The notes under the pieces are model-generated. The model was given only the letters and a program-made list of their open reading frames with translations. It did no database searches and was not told the DNA's origin. From Ectothiorhodospiraceae bacterium (GTDB lineage: Bacteria > Pseudomonadota > Gammaproteobacteria > Nitrococcales > Halorhodospiraceae), in NCBI GenBank assembly GCA_003552625.1, contig PUNM01000156.1, positions 1 to 34,033 of the forward strand: 34,033 nt of DNA, written 5' to 3'. Shown here one piece after another: positions 24,802 to 34,033 of this stretch. Position 1 is the stretch's first letter. Every line of letters starts with the position of its first letter. A program made the position numbers and the translations under genes.

Positions 24802-26052
24802 TCAGGCGAAGAGTCGGCGGATCTTCTCCAGCCCGGTGACCAGGGCCTCGATCTCAGCCTCGGTGTTGTAGATCCCGAAGGAGGCCCGCGCAGTCGCCGG
24901 AACGCCGAAGCGTTCCATGAGCGGCTGGGCGCAGTGGTGGCCGGCGCGGATCGCAATCCCCTGCTCGTCGAGCATCATGGCCACGTCGTTCGGGTGGGCA
25001 TCGTCCATGAGAAACGAAACGGCACCAGCGCGGCGCTGCGGCTCGCCGATCAGGCGGACACCATCAACCCCGGCGACGGCCTCGGCCGCCCGCGCCACCA
25101 GGGCTTCCTCACGCGCCGCGATCGCCTCGCGGCCGACGGCGTCGATGTACTCCAACGCGGCACCAAGGCCAATGGCGCCGGCGATATTGGGCGTGCCCGC
25201 CTCGAAGCGCGCCGGCGGGTCGGCGTAGTCCGTCCCCTCGAAGGAGACCCGCCGAATCATGTCGCCCCCCCCTTGGTAGGGGATCATCTGCGCCAGGTGG
25301 TTGTAACGCCCGTAGAGGACACCGATGCCAGTGGGCCCGTAGGCCTTGTGACCGGAGAACGCGTAGAAGTCCACATCCAGAGCCCGTACGTCAACGGCCA
25401 TGTGCGGGGCCGCCTGCGCGCCATCGAGCAGCACCGGCACACCGGCCGCCCGCGCCGCAGCAACCATCTCTTCCACCGGGTTGACCGTGCCCAGCGCATT
25501 GGAGACGTGGACGATGCTCACGAAACGGGTTCGCGGTCCGATGAGCGCCCGGTAGGCATCCAGATCCACGTCGCCCTGATCCGTGATGGGCGCCACCCGC
25601 AGCACCGCCCCGGTTCGCTCACAGACGAGCTGCCAGGGGACGATGTTCGAGTGGTGCTCCATATGGGTGATGAGAATCTCGTCCCCGGGGTCCAGACGCG
25701 GCGCCACGAAGCTGTGCGCGACCAGATTGATCGCCTCGGTGACTCCGCGCACGAAGACCACCTCCCGCTCGCTGTGCGCGTTGAGGAAAGCCTTCGCCTG
25801 GTCACGCGCGCCCTCGAAGGCGGTCGTCGCCTCCTGCGAGAGGGTGTGCACACCGCGGTGAACGTTGGCGTAGTAGCGGCTGTAGCAGCCCAGCTCCGCG
25901 TCAATGACAGCCTGCGGCTTCTGGGCACTGGCCGCGCTATCGAGGTAGACCAGAGGCCGCCCGTTGACCTCACGACGCAGCACCGGGAAGTCGGACCGGA
26001 TACGGTCAATATCCAGCGTCACCGGATCGACGGCCCCCTCGACTGCACTCAT
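24802..26052 (-). CDS. sufS: SUF cysteine desulfurase SufS
   Basis: SufS (416 residues; E. coli 406) removes sulfur from cysteine using PLP and passes it to the SufBCD scaffold through a carrier. The PLP-binding lysine is Lys236 in FSGHKAYGPTGIG, and His132-His133 in ITHMEHHSNIVPW lie near the cofactor. The active cysteine is Cys374 in IRAGHHCAQPLM, a loop typical of the SufS (group II) class. The start overlaps the sufD stop by four bases (ATGA). It is the last gene of the operon, convergent with receptor 2 across a 23-base gap that holds the palindrome GACCGCGGTC. No SufE or SufU partner is encoded in the window. Confidence 0.95.
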   Translation of the reverse strand: MSAVEGAVDPVTLDIDRIRSDFPVLRREVNGRPLVYLDSAASAQKPQAVIDAELGCYSRYYANVHRGVHTLSQEATTAFEGARDQAKAFLNAHSEREVVFVRGVTEAINLVAHSFVAPRLDPGDEILITHMEHHSNIVPWQLVCERTGAVLRVAPITDQGDVDLDAYRALIGPRTRFVSIVHVSNALGTVNPVEEMVAAARAAGVPVLLDGAQAAPHMAVDVRALDVDFYAFSGHKAYGPTGIGVLYGRYNHLAQMIPYQGGGDMIRRVSFEGTDYADPPARFEAGTPNIAGAIGLGAALEYIDAVGREAIAAREEALVARAAEAVAGVDGVRLIGEPQRRAGAVSFLMDDAHPNDVAMMLDEQGIAIRAGHHCAQPLMERFGVPATARASFGIYNTEAEIEALVTGLEKIRRLFA

Positions 26053-27383
26053 CCCTCGAAGCCCTCCAAGCGCTCACCCCCCGGCAGAAAGCGACGCAGC
26101 ATGGCTCGCTCGTACGCCGCAGCTGGCGCACAGCGTACCGTATCGATCACCTCGGCGACGAACGCGTAGGTCAGCAACCCGCGCGCGGCGGCCGGATCGA
26201 TCCCCCGGGCCTGCATATAGAAGATCGCCTGATCATCCAGCTCCCCCACCGTTGAGCCGTGGGTACAGCGGACATCATCGGCGAAGATCTCCAGGCGCGG
26301 ATTGGAGTGTGCCAAGGCTCGCGGGCTGAGGACCAGGTTGCGGTTCTCCTGCTCGGCATCCGTCTTTTGCGCGCCGGGGTGGACCTTGATCAAGCCGTCG
26401 AAGACGGTCTCCGAACGGCCTTCCAGAACCCCCTTGAAGACCTGCCGGCTGCGCGTGTTCTCGGCGTCGTGGTGCACCCACGTGTGGTGGTCCACAAAAC
26501 GATCCCCGTCGCTCAGGTGGACCCCAGTGAGATCGCCCTCGGCATTCTCGCCGACAACGCTCGCTTCCACATCAACCCGGACCTTATCACCCCCCCAGAC
26601 GAAGGAGTGCGCCGCCACCCGGGCATCCCGCGCCGCCCGACCGCTTACCGCGCCGATCTGGCAGCCACGATCGCCCTCCTCGCTGATGCGGACCAGATCC
26701 ACCTGAGCCCCATTATCGGCGATCAGTTCCGTCACCGGGCAGCTCAGGTAGGCGGAATCCGCATCACCCGCGTGATACTCCACCACGCGCACAGCGCTCG
26801 CCTCCTCGCCCCGGACGATGACCCGCGGGTAGGTGGCGTGGCCGGCGTTGGCCGCCGTCGAGTAATGGGCAATGAGTATGGGCGTCTCAACCAGCTGGCC
26901 CCGGGCCACCTCGATGACCACGCCGTCGCCCATCAGCGCAGTGTTGAGGGCAATAAAGGGGCTGTTCTCCGGGTCGGCGTGGGCTCCGAGGTGCTCCTCG
27001 AGCCAGGACCCCGCCTCAGTCAGCGCTTCCCCCAGCGGACGGACGCGGACCCCGGCCGGAAGCTGTGCGTAGTCGGAGCGCCCCTCGTCGAGGTAACCAT
27101 CGACCAACACCACCCGCGGCGCTTCACCGTGCGGGAGGATCCGCTCGAGCGCCGCGAGGCCGTCACCAACCTCTCCAGGCTGCTGCGGCGGACGGAAGTC
27201 GCTGCGCAACACTGGCGTAAGGTCGATGTTCTTCCAGGCCTCCCAGCGCCGGGTCGGAAAGCCGTGGGCGTCGAACGTCGCCATCGCCGCCCGGCGTCGT
27301 TGAGCGAGCCAGTCCGGACCCAGCTCGTGCAAGCCATCGAAAACCGCACGCGGGACACTCTTGAGTTCCTCGACCGCTCCCAT
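26049..27383 (-). CDS. sufD: SUF scaffold component SufD
   Basis: SufD (444 residues; E. coli 423) forms the SufBC2D complex, on which Fe-S clusters are built. The sequence shows the typical N-terminal helices (ERRWEAWKNIDLTP-like segment near 52-66, here TRRWEAWKNIDLTPVL) and the beta-helix core. The C-terminal block has GRSETVFDGLIKVHPGAQKT, DAEQENRNLVLSPRALAHSN, LEIFADDVRCTHGSTVG and FYMQARGIDPAAARGLLTYA. The ATG at 27383 lies one base after the sufC stop with GGAGG upstream. A longer open frame reaching into sufC is not used. Confidence 0.95.
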   Translation of the reverse strand: MGAVEELKSVPRAVFDGLHELGPDWLAQRRRAAMATFDAHGFPTRRWEAWKNIDLTPVLRSDFRPPQQPGEVGDGLAALERILPHGEAPRVVLVDGYLDEGRSDYAQLPAGVRVRPLGEALTEAGSWLEEHLGAHADPENSPFIALNTALMGDGVVIEVARGQLVETPILIAHYSTAANAGHATYPRVIVRGEEASAVRVVEYHAGDADSAYLSCPVTELIADNGAQVDLVRISEEGDRGCQIGAVSGRAARDARVAAHSFVWGGDKVRVDVEASVVGENAEGDLTGVHLSDGDRFVDHHTWVHHDAENTRSRQVFKGVLEGRSETVFDGLIKVHPGAQKTDAEQENRNLVLSPRALAHSNPRLEIFADDVRCTHGSTVGELDDQAIFYMQARGIDPAAARGLLTYAFVAEVIDTVRCAPAAAYERAMLRRFLPGGERLEGFEG

Positions 27384-27384
27384 C

Positions 27385-28137
27385 TCAGGCTGCCTCCTCG
27401 CCGCCGAACAAGGCGTAACCGCTACGCTCGAGCTCCTCGGCCAGCTCCTTGCCGCCCGAGCGCACGATCCGTCCATTGACCATCACGTGCACGTGATCCG
27501 GCTCGATATAGTTGAGCAGACGCTGGTAGTGCGTAATGATCAGGAACGAGCGCTCCGGCGCGCGCATGCTGTTGACCCCGTCAGCCACCGCCCGCAGGGC
27601 GTCGATATCCAGCCCGGAGTCCGTCTCGTCCAGGATGCCGAGCTTCGGCTCGAGCATCGCCATGTGAAAGATCTCGTTGCGCTTTTTCTCGCCGCCGGAG
27701 AAGCCGGAGTTCACCGGGCGGTTGAGCAGCGACTCATCGAGCTTCACCCACTGGGCCCGCTCCCGGGCCAGCTTGAGGAAGCTGACCGGATCGATCTCCG
27801 GCTCACCGCGGGCCTCGCGCGCAGCGTTGACGGCGGCCTTGAGGAAGTAGCTGTTGCTGACCCCGGGGATCTCCACCGGATACTGGAACCCCATGAAGAC
27901 CCCGGCGCGGGCGCGCTCTTCCGGCTCCATCTCGAATAGATCCGCGCCCTCGAAGTGCACGGAGCCGCCGGTGACCTCGTAATTCTCATCGCCGGCCAGG
28001 ACCTTGGCCAGGGTGCTCTTGCCAGACCCGTTCGGCCCCATGATGGCGTGGACCTCGCCGGGCCCCATCTCCAGGTTGATGCCTTTGAGGATTTCCGTCT
28101 CTTCGATGCGCGCCGTTAGATTCTCGATCTTCAGCAT
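27385..28137 (-). CDS. sufC: SUF ATPase SufC
   Basis: SufC (250 residues; E. coli 248) is the soluble ABC-type ATPase of the SufBC2D Fe-S assembly complex. Walker A is GPNGSGKST (34-42). The ABC signature is FSGGEKKRNEI (about 146-156), a SufC-specific form. Walker B is LGILDE (167-172), followed by the D-loop DSGLDIDAL. The H-loop is in SFLIITHYQRLLNYI. There is no membrane segment, as expected. It begins 31 bases after sufB. Confidence 0.97.
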   Translation of the reverse strand: MLKIENLTARIEETEILKGINLEMGPGEVHAIMGPNGSGKSTLAKVLAGDENYEVTGGSVHFEGADLFEMEPEERARAGVFMGFQYPVEIPGVSNSYFLKAAVNAAREARGEPEIDPVSFLKLARERAQWVKLDESLLNRPVNSGFSGGEKKRNEIFHMAMLEPKLGILDETDSGLDIDALRAVADGVNSMRAPERSFLIITHYQRLLNYIEPDHVHVMVNGRIVRSGGKELAEELERSGYALFGGEEAA

Positions 28138-28168
28138 GGTGTGCTCCTGGGAATTCGGTTTGGATGCG

Positions 28169-29647
28169 TTAGCCGACGCTGTCTTCGAGGGTGACCTCGA
28201 GGAGTTTCTGGGCCTCGACCGCGAACTCCATCGGCAACTCCTGGAAGACTTCCTTGCAGAACCCGTTGACGATCATGGAGACGGCGTCCTCCTCGGAAAT
28301 CCCGCGCTGCTTGCAGTAGAAGATCTGGTCATCGCCAATCTTCGAGGTCGTCGCCTCGTGCTCGAGCTGCGCCGACGGGTTCTGGATGTCGATGTAGGGG
28401 AAGGTGTGCGCACCACACTCCGAACTCATCAGCATCGAATCGCACTGTGAGTAGTTGCGCGCATTGCTGGCCGTGGGGAGGACTTTCACCAGGCCGCGGT
28501 AGCTCTGCTGCGCCCGATCGGCCGAGATCCCCTTGGAGACGATGTGGCTGCGGGTGTTCTTGCCCATGTGAATCATCTTGGTGCCGGTATCCGCCTGCTG
28601 CATGCCGCGGGTCACCGCCACCGAATAAAACTCGCCGATCGAGTCGTCGCCCTTGAGCACACAGCTGGGGTACTTCCAGGTAATCGCCGACCCGGTTTCG
28701 ACCTGGGTCCACGAGATCTTCGACCGTTTGCCGGCACACATGCCACGCTTGGTCACGAAGTTGTAGACACCGCCCTTGCCGTTTTCATCCCCCGGGTACC
28801 AGTTCTGCACCGTCGAGTACTTGATCTCGGCATCGTCATGGGCATAGAGCTCGACCACCGCCGCATGGAGCTGGTTTTCGTCGCGCTGCGGTGCAGTGCA
28901 GCCCTCGAGATAGGAGACGTAGCTGCCCGGCTCGGCGATGATCAGGGTGCGTTCGAACTGTCCGGTATGGCCGGCATTGATCCGGAAGTACGTGGACAGC
29001 TCCATCGGGCACCGGACGCCCTTGGGCACGTAGACGAAGGAACCGTCTGAGAAGACCGCGGAGTTCAGTGCCGCGAAGAAATTGTCCTTGCGCGGCACGA
29101 CGGTCCCGATGTACTGGCGCACCAGCTCCGGATAGTCGCGCAGCGCTTCGGAGATCGAGCAGAAGATCACGCCGTGCTTGGCGAGCTCATCCTTGAACGT
29201 CGTCGCGACGGAGACCGAGTCGAAGACCGCATCCACCGCCACGTTCGGACGCTCCTGCTCCTGTCCGGAGTCGTCGACAACACCGGCGAGCATCTTCTGC
29301 TCGTGCAAAGGAATGCCGAGCTTCTGGTAGGTCTCGAGCAGCTTCGGATCGACCTCGTCGAGGCTCTTCGGCTGCTCCTTCGGGGCGGCGTAGTAGGAGA
29401 TCGCCTGAAAGTCGATCGGCGGAAAGTGAACGTTCTGCCACTGCGGAGGCGTCATCTCCAGCCAGCCGCGGTAGGCCTCCAGCCGCCACTCCAGCATCCA
29501 CTCCGGCTCTCCCTTCTTCTGGGAGATGAAGCGGACGGTGTCCTCGTCCAGGCCCGGCGGAGCGAACTCCTGCTCGATGTCGGTGTAGAAACCGGCCTCG
29601 TAACCCCGGCTGGTGAACGCCTCGATGGTTTCGTTGCTGCTGGCCAT
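28169..29647 (-). CDS. sufB: SUF scaffold component SufB
   Basis: SufB (492 residues; E. coli 495) is the core scaffold where the nascent Fe-S cluster forms. Hallmarks include [80 protein letters not shown] and [20 protein letters not shown]. Near the C-terminus are NYSQCDSML, holding the expected cluster-related Cys, and [20 protein letters not shown], holding the conserved Glu. The ATG at 29647 has GGAGG about 10 bases upstream; an upstream TTG (29656) is not needed. The regulator gene lies 21 bases before it. Confidence 0.97.
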   Translation of the reverse strand: MASSNETIEAFTSRGYEAGFYTDIEQEFAPPGLDEDTVRFISQKKGEPEWMLEWRLEAYRGWLEMTPPQWQNVHFPPIDFQAISYYAAPKEQPKSLDEVDPKLLETYQKLGIPLHEQKMLAGVVDDSGQEQERPNVAVDAVFDSVSVATTFKDELAKHGVIFCSISEALRDYPELVRQYIGTVVPRKDNFFAALNSAVFSDGSFVYVPKGVRCPMELSTYFRINAGHTGQFERTLIIAEPGSYVSYLEGCTAPQRDENQLHAAVVELYAHDDAEIKYSTVQNWYPGDENGKGGVYNFVTKRGMCAGKRSKISWTQVETGSAITWKYPSCVLKGDDSIGEFYSVAVTRGMQQADTGTKMIHMGKNTRSHIVSKGISADRAQQSYRGLVKVLPTASNARNYSQCDSMLMSSECGAHTFPYIDIQNPSAQLEHEATTSKIGDDQIFYCKQRGISEEDAVSMIVNGFCKEVFQELPMEFAVEAQKLLEVTLEDSVG

Positions 29648-29668
29648 ATCGCCCAAGCCTCCGGCTGC

Positions 29669-30121
29669 TCAATGCCCAATAACTTGTTGGCGCGGATAAA
29701 TGCCGACCGGCGACCGCGCCGGTTCCCCCATCTCCGCCAGGGAGACTGCGCCGAGCGCCTCGCGGACCACGGAGCTGATTCGCGACCAGGTGGCGCTGGC
29801 GTTGCAGTCCTCGACGTGCTCGCAAGAGTTAGCACCGCTTTCCACGCACTCGGTGAACGCGATGGGCCCCTCCAGGGCCTCGATGACTTCTGCCACGCTG
29901 ATCTGCTCCGGCGGTCGTGCCAGGCCATAGCCACCCTTGGCGCCCCGGTAGGAGCGCAGCAGTCCAGCGTGGACGAGCTGCTTCATCACCTTGCTCACCA
30001 TGGGCTGGGGCAGCCCGTGGGCAGAGGCGAGCTTTGCAGCATTCGCCCGCTCCTCCGGTTGCCGCGCCATGGCGGAGAGGATCACGACTCCGTAGTCAGT
30101 TTCACGATTGATGCGAAGCAT
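29669..30121 (-). CDS. Rrf2-family regulator of the SUF operon (IscR relative)
   Basis: The 150-residue protein is a winged-helix regulator of the Rrf2/IscR family. The N-terminus is MLRINRETDYGVVILSAMAR, the recognition part includes GLPQPMVSKVMKQLVHAGLL, and the wing SYRGAKGGYGLARP follows. Three cysteines, C92, C100 and C106, would bind an Fe-S cluster; the spacing is C-x7-C-x5-C, whereas IscR has C-x5-C-x5-C. This fits the SUF-specific regulator subfamily that heads suf operons in several gammaproteobacteria. The ATG at 30121 has a GAGG sequence at some distance. It is the first gene of the sufBCDS operon and probably controls it. Confidence 0.88.
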   Translation of the reverse strand: MLRINRETDYGVVILSAMARQPEERANAAKLASAHGLPQPMVSKVMKQLVHAGLLRSYRGAKGGYGLARPPEQISVAEVIEALEGPIAFTECVESGANSCEHVEDCNASATWSRISSVVREALGAVSLAEMGEPARSPVGIYPRQQVIGH

Positions 30122-30145
30122 CGGTGCGGCGTCCTCGTGCAATCC

Positions 30146-30160
30146 GTACCTAAAGGGTAC
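30146..30160. promoter_or_regulatory. Palindrome GTACC-N5-GGTAC upstream of the SUF regulator
   Basis: A perfect 5-bp inverted repeat with a 5-base centre lies 25 bases before the regulator ATG. It is placed well to be an operator for the regulator itself. It does not look like the IscR class 1 consensus, so the link is inferred from position only. Confidence 0.35.
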
Positions 30161-30217
30161 ATATTCACGACCGCTAAGGGAAGACTTTTTAGAACAATTA
30201 CAGACAAAGACACACTC

Positions 30218-30247
30218 TTGATGTCAACGCCAGCGCGCCGCTATAGA
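30218..30247 (+). promoter_or_regulatory. Candidate sigma70 promoter of the 89-residue gene
   Basis: TTGATG (30218-30223) and TATAGA (30242-30247) are 18 bases apart, with a predicted start near 30254. On the opposite strand a TTGACA element overlaps it (30222-30227), with a possible -10 TGTAAT at 19 bases, so the two divergent promoters may share bases. Confidence 0.4.
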
Positions 30248-30283
30248 GTAGACAGCCACCCGAAACCGGCAGCAGGAGGTTGA

Positions 30284-30553
30284 GTGAGCGCCAGAGCGCA
30301 AAAACCGATACCGCGCACCACGTTCCGGCTGATCATCGAGGAGCGGGACAGTGGCTGGGAGGTGGTCTTTTACGGCGAAGACGGCAAGGTGCGCCATATC
30401 AGCAACTCGCGCAGTGAGATCGCGGCCCTGCGCTCGGCACACTTCATCGCCCGCTATTACCACTACGATCAGGCGGCGCTGCTGCGCGGCCGCCACGGGG
30501 ACAAGCGGATCAATGTCAGTGAGCTGATGCAAAACCGCCGCGCCAGCCGGTGA
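30284..30553 (+). CDS. Unknown small protein (89 residues) divergent from the SUF regulator
   Basis: I do not recognise this protein. It is basic (many Arg and Lys), with an opening segment TTFRLIIEERDSGWEVVFYG that looks like beta strands, then EDGKVRHISNSRSEIAALRS, AHFIARYYHYDQAALLRGRH and a basic end. There is no signal peptide, membrane segment or cysteine. The start is GTG with a near-ideal AGGAGGTTGA upstream, which supports translation. It is separated from the SUF regulator by 162 bases of shared control DNA and converges with uvrB across 21 bases. The compact basic make-up would fit nucleic-acid binding, but that is speculation. Confidence 0.75.
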   Translation: MSARAQKPIPRTTFRLIIEERDSGWEVVFYGEDGKVRHISNSRSEIAALRSAHFIARYYHYDQAALLRGRHGDKRINVSELMQNRRASR

Positions 30554-30574
30554 CCCCCGGGGCCAACGATCCGC

Positions 30575-32605
<2,031 letters not shown>

Positions 32606-32654
32606 CGACCCCCCGTCGTGAACCCTGCCCACTGAACACCGAACACCAAAACCC

Positions 32655-32683
32655 TTATCATACCCCCCAACACCAACTTTCAA
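32655..32683 (-). promoter_or_regulatory. Possible uvrB promoter
   Basis: On the minus strand TTGAAA (32678-32683) precedes TATGAT (32657-32662) by 15 bases, a short spacing, or TGATAA (32655-32660) by 17, a poorer hexamer. No LexA box was seen in the 92-base divergent region. Confidence 0.28.
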
Positions 32684-32697
32684 TGCGGAGCCGAACC

Positions 32698-33882
32698 ATG
32701 GACCTTCAACTTGCCGACCGCGTTCAGCGCATCAAACCCTCGCCCACCCTGGCGGTCACCGCACGCGCCGCGGAGCTGCGCGCCGCCGGTCACGACGTCA
32801 TCGGCCTCGGCGCCGGCGAGCCGGATTTCGACACCCCGGGCCCCATCATCGAGGCAGCCGTGGCTGCCGCTCAAGGCGGGCAGACCCGCTACACCGCCGT
32901 GGACGGCACCGCGGAGCTCAAGCAGGCGGTCATCGACAAGCTTCAGCGGGACAATGGCCTGAGCTACGAGGCCAACCAAATTCTCGTCTCCTGCGGCGCG
33001 AAGCAGTCGCTGTTCAACGCCATGGCCGCACTGCTCAACGAGGGCGACGAGGTGGTCATCCCCGCACCGTACTGGGTCTCTTACCCGGATATGGCGCTGG
33101 TCTTCGGGGCGCAGCCGGTCTTCGTCGCCGCCGGCGCCGAGAGCCGCTTCAAGATCACCCCGGAACAGCTGGAGCAGGCCCTTACCCGGCGTACCCGGAT
33201 GGTGATCCTTAACAGCCCCTCCAACCCGACCGGTACCGCTTACACCCGGGACGAACTCGCGGCCCTCGGGGCTGTACTGGAGCGCTACCCGCAGGTGGTG
33301 GTGGTCAGCGACGACATCTACGAGCACATCCTCTGGCGCGACGAACCGTTCGCCAATATCGCCATGGCGGCGCCGCAGTTGCTGGAGCGGACTCTGGTGG
33401 TCAATGGCGTGTCCAAGGCCTACGCGATGACCGGCTGGCGGATTGGTTATGCCGCAGGTCCCGCGCCGGTGATCGGAGCCATGAAGAAGATCCAGTCGCA
33501 GAGTACGTCGAACCCGACCTCCATCGCCCAGGCGGCGGCGCTCGCCGCGCTCAACGGCGACCAGGGCTGCATCGAGCCGATGCGCAAGGCGTTCAAGGAG
33601 CGCCACGATTTCGTCGTCGAGCGTCTCAACGCCATGCCCGGCGTCAGCTGCACACCGTGCGACGGCACCTTCTACTGCTTCCCGAATCTGGAGGAGGCGA
33701 TGAACCGGGCCGGAACCAACGACGACGTGGCCTTTGCCGAGCAGCTCCTGAACGACGCCGGCGTTGCGCTGGTTCCGGGCTCCGCCTTCGGCCTGCCCGG
33801 TTATGCGCGGATCTCCTACGCCACGAGCATGGACAATCTGGAGCGCGCCATGGACCGGCTGGATCAGGCCTTTTCCAAGTAA
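32698..33882 (+). CDS. Aspartate aminotransferase, class I, PLP-dependent
   Basis: The 394-residue enzyme exchanges amino groups between aspartate and 2-oxoglutarate using PLP. It resembles the AspC group common in bacteria without the E. coli-type enzyme (subgroup I-gamma/Ib): residues 34-48 [44 protein letters not shown], and the PLP lysine Lys240 in [21 protein letters not shown] (spanning about 235-255). Near the C-terminus [11 protein letters not shown] contains the substrate carboxylate-binding arginine. The ATG at 32698 is chosen because GGAG lies upstream; the ATG at 32683 has none. A broader substrate range, such as prephenate, cannot be excluded from sequence. Confidence 0.93.
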   Translation: MDLQLADRVQRIKPSPTLAVTARAAELRAAGHDVIGLGAGEPDFDTPGPIIEAAVAAAQGGQTRYTAVDGTAELKQAVIDKLQRDNGLSYEANQILVSCGAKQSLFNAMAALLNEGDEVVIPAPYWVSYPDMALVFGAQPVFVAAGAESRFKITPEQLEQALTRRTRMVILNSPSNPTGTAYTRDELAALGAVLERYPQVVVVSDDIYEHILWRDEPFANIAMAAPQLLERTLVVNGVSKAYAMTGWRIGYAAGPAPVIGAMKKIQSQSTSNPTSIAQAAALAALNGDQGCIEPMRKAFKERHDFVVERLNAMPGVSCTPCDGTFYCFPNLEEAMNRAGTNDDVAFAEQLLNDAGVALVPGSAFGLPGYARISYATSMDNLERAMDRLDQAFSK

Positions 33883-33889
33883 ATCGCGG

Positions 33890-33918
33890 TTGACGAGCCC
33901 ACGGCGCAGCGTCATAAT
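33890..33918 (+). promoter_or_regulatory. Sigma70 promoter of tRNA-Asn
   Basis: TTGACG (33890-33895) and CATAAT (33913-33918) are separated by exactly 17 bases; each hexamer matches at five of six positions. The predicted start is near 33925, about 30 bases before the mature tRNA. Confidence 0.75.
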
Positions 33919-33956
33919 TCGCAGCGTTCGTGGGCATCGACCCGCGTGTTAGCGCT

Positions 33957-34031
<75 letters not shown>

Positions 34032-34033
34032 AA

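Noticed and set aside
32606-32697. LexA (SOS) box before uvrB
   Set aside because: No CTG-N10-CAG palindrome is present in the divergent region.

Overview
The window reads as chromosomal DNA from a halophilic gammaproteobacterium with high G+C. The flagellar, chemotaxis and SUF proteins carry unusually many Asp and Glu residues. Together with the gene order, this points to the Ectothiorhodospiraceae, perhaps a Halorhodospira-like organism. That placement is an inference, because no 16S or other marker gene is present. No insertion sequence, prophage, CRISPR array or integrase was found.

Layout. (1) 1-535: the 5' end of a FecA-like TonB-dependent receptor gene (minus strand, cut by the window edge), with a sigma70 promoter that overlaps a Fur-box-like sequence. 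(2) 804-1379: a small outer-membrane beta-barrel protein of unknown role. (3) 1390-12465: a complete flgBCDEFGHIJKL operon (minus strand) for the rod, hook, rings, rod cap/muramidase and hook-filament junction, with a well-formed sigma54 promoter before flgB. (4) 12618-14396: cheR and cheV (minus). (5) 14521-16346: flgA, flgM and flgN (plus), with a sigma54 promoter before flgA and a near-perfect sigma28 promoter before flgM. A disordered 130-residue protein of unknown function follows. (6) 16816-18772: the housekeeping operon rpsP-rimM-trmD-rplS (minus). (7) 18909-21806: a tightly overlapped set encoding a TPR lipoprotein, a YoaA/DinG-type Fe-S helicase and a DUF1992 protein (minus). (8) 21991-24778: two tandem soluble chemoreceptors (plus) sharing a C-terminal domain. 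(9) 24802-30121: a SUF iron-sulfur assembly operon, Rrf2 regulator-sufB-sufC-sufD-sufS (minus). A small unknown gene of 89 residues diverges from it. (10) 30575-33882: uvrB (minus) divergent from a class I aspartate aminotransferase (plus). (11) 33957-34031: tRNA-Asn with its own sigma70 promoter.

The flagellar promoters suggest a polar-flagellum hierarchy like that of Vibrio and Pseudomonas. Sigma54 would drive hook-basal-body genes and flgA. Sigma28 would drive flgM, encoding its own anti-sigma factor, and perhaps cheV-cheR. The fully standard parts are the flg, rpsP, SUF and uvrB blocks. The most interesting less-known parts are the pair of soluble chemoreceptors with a degenerating C-terminal domain, the unknown gene after flgN, the 89-residue gene sharing a control region with the SUF regulator, the long insert in FlgC, and possible RNA structures around flgB. 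I see no clear evidence of an entirely new system.
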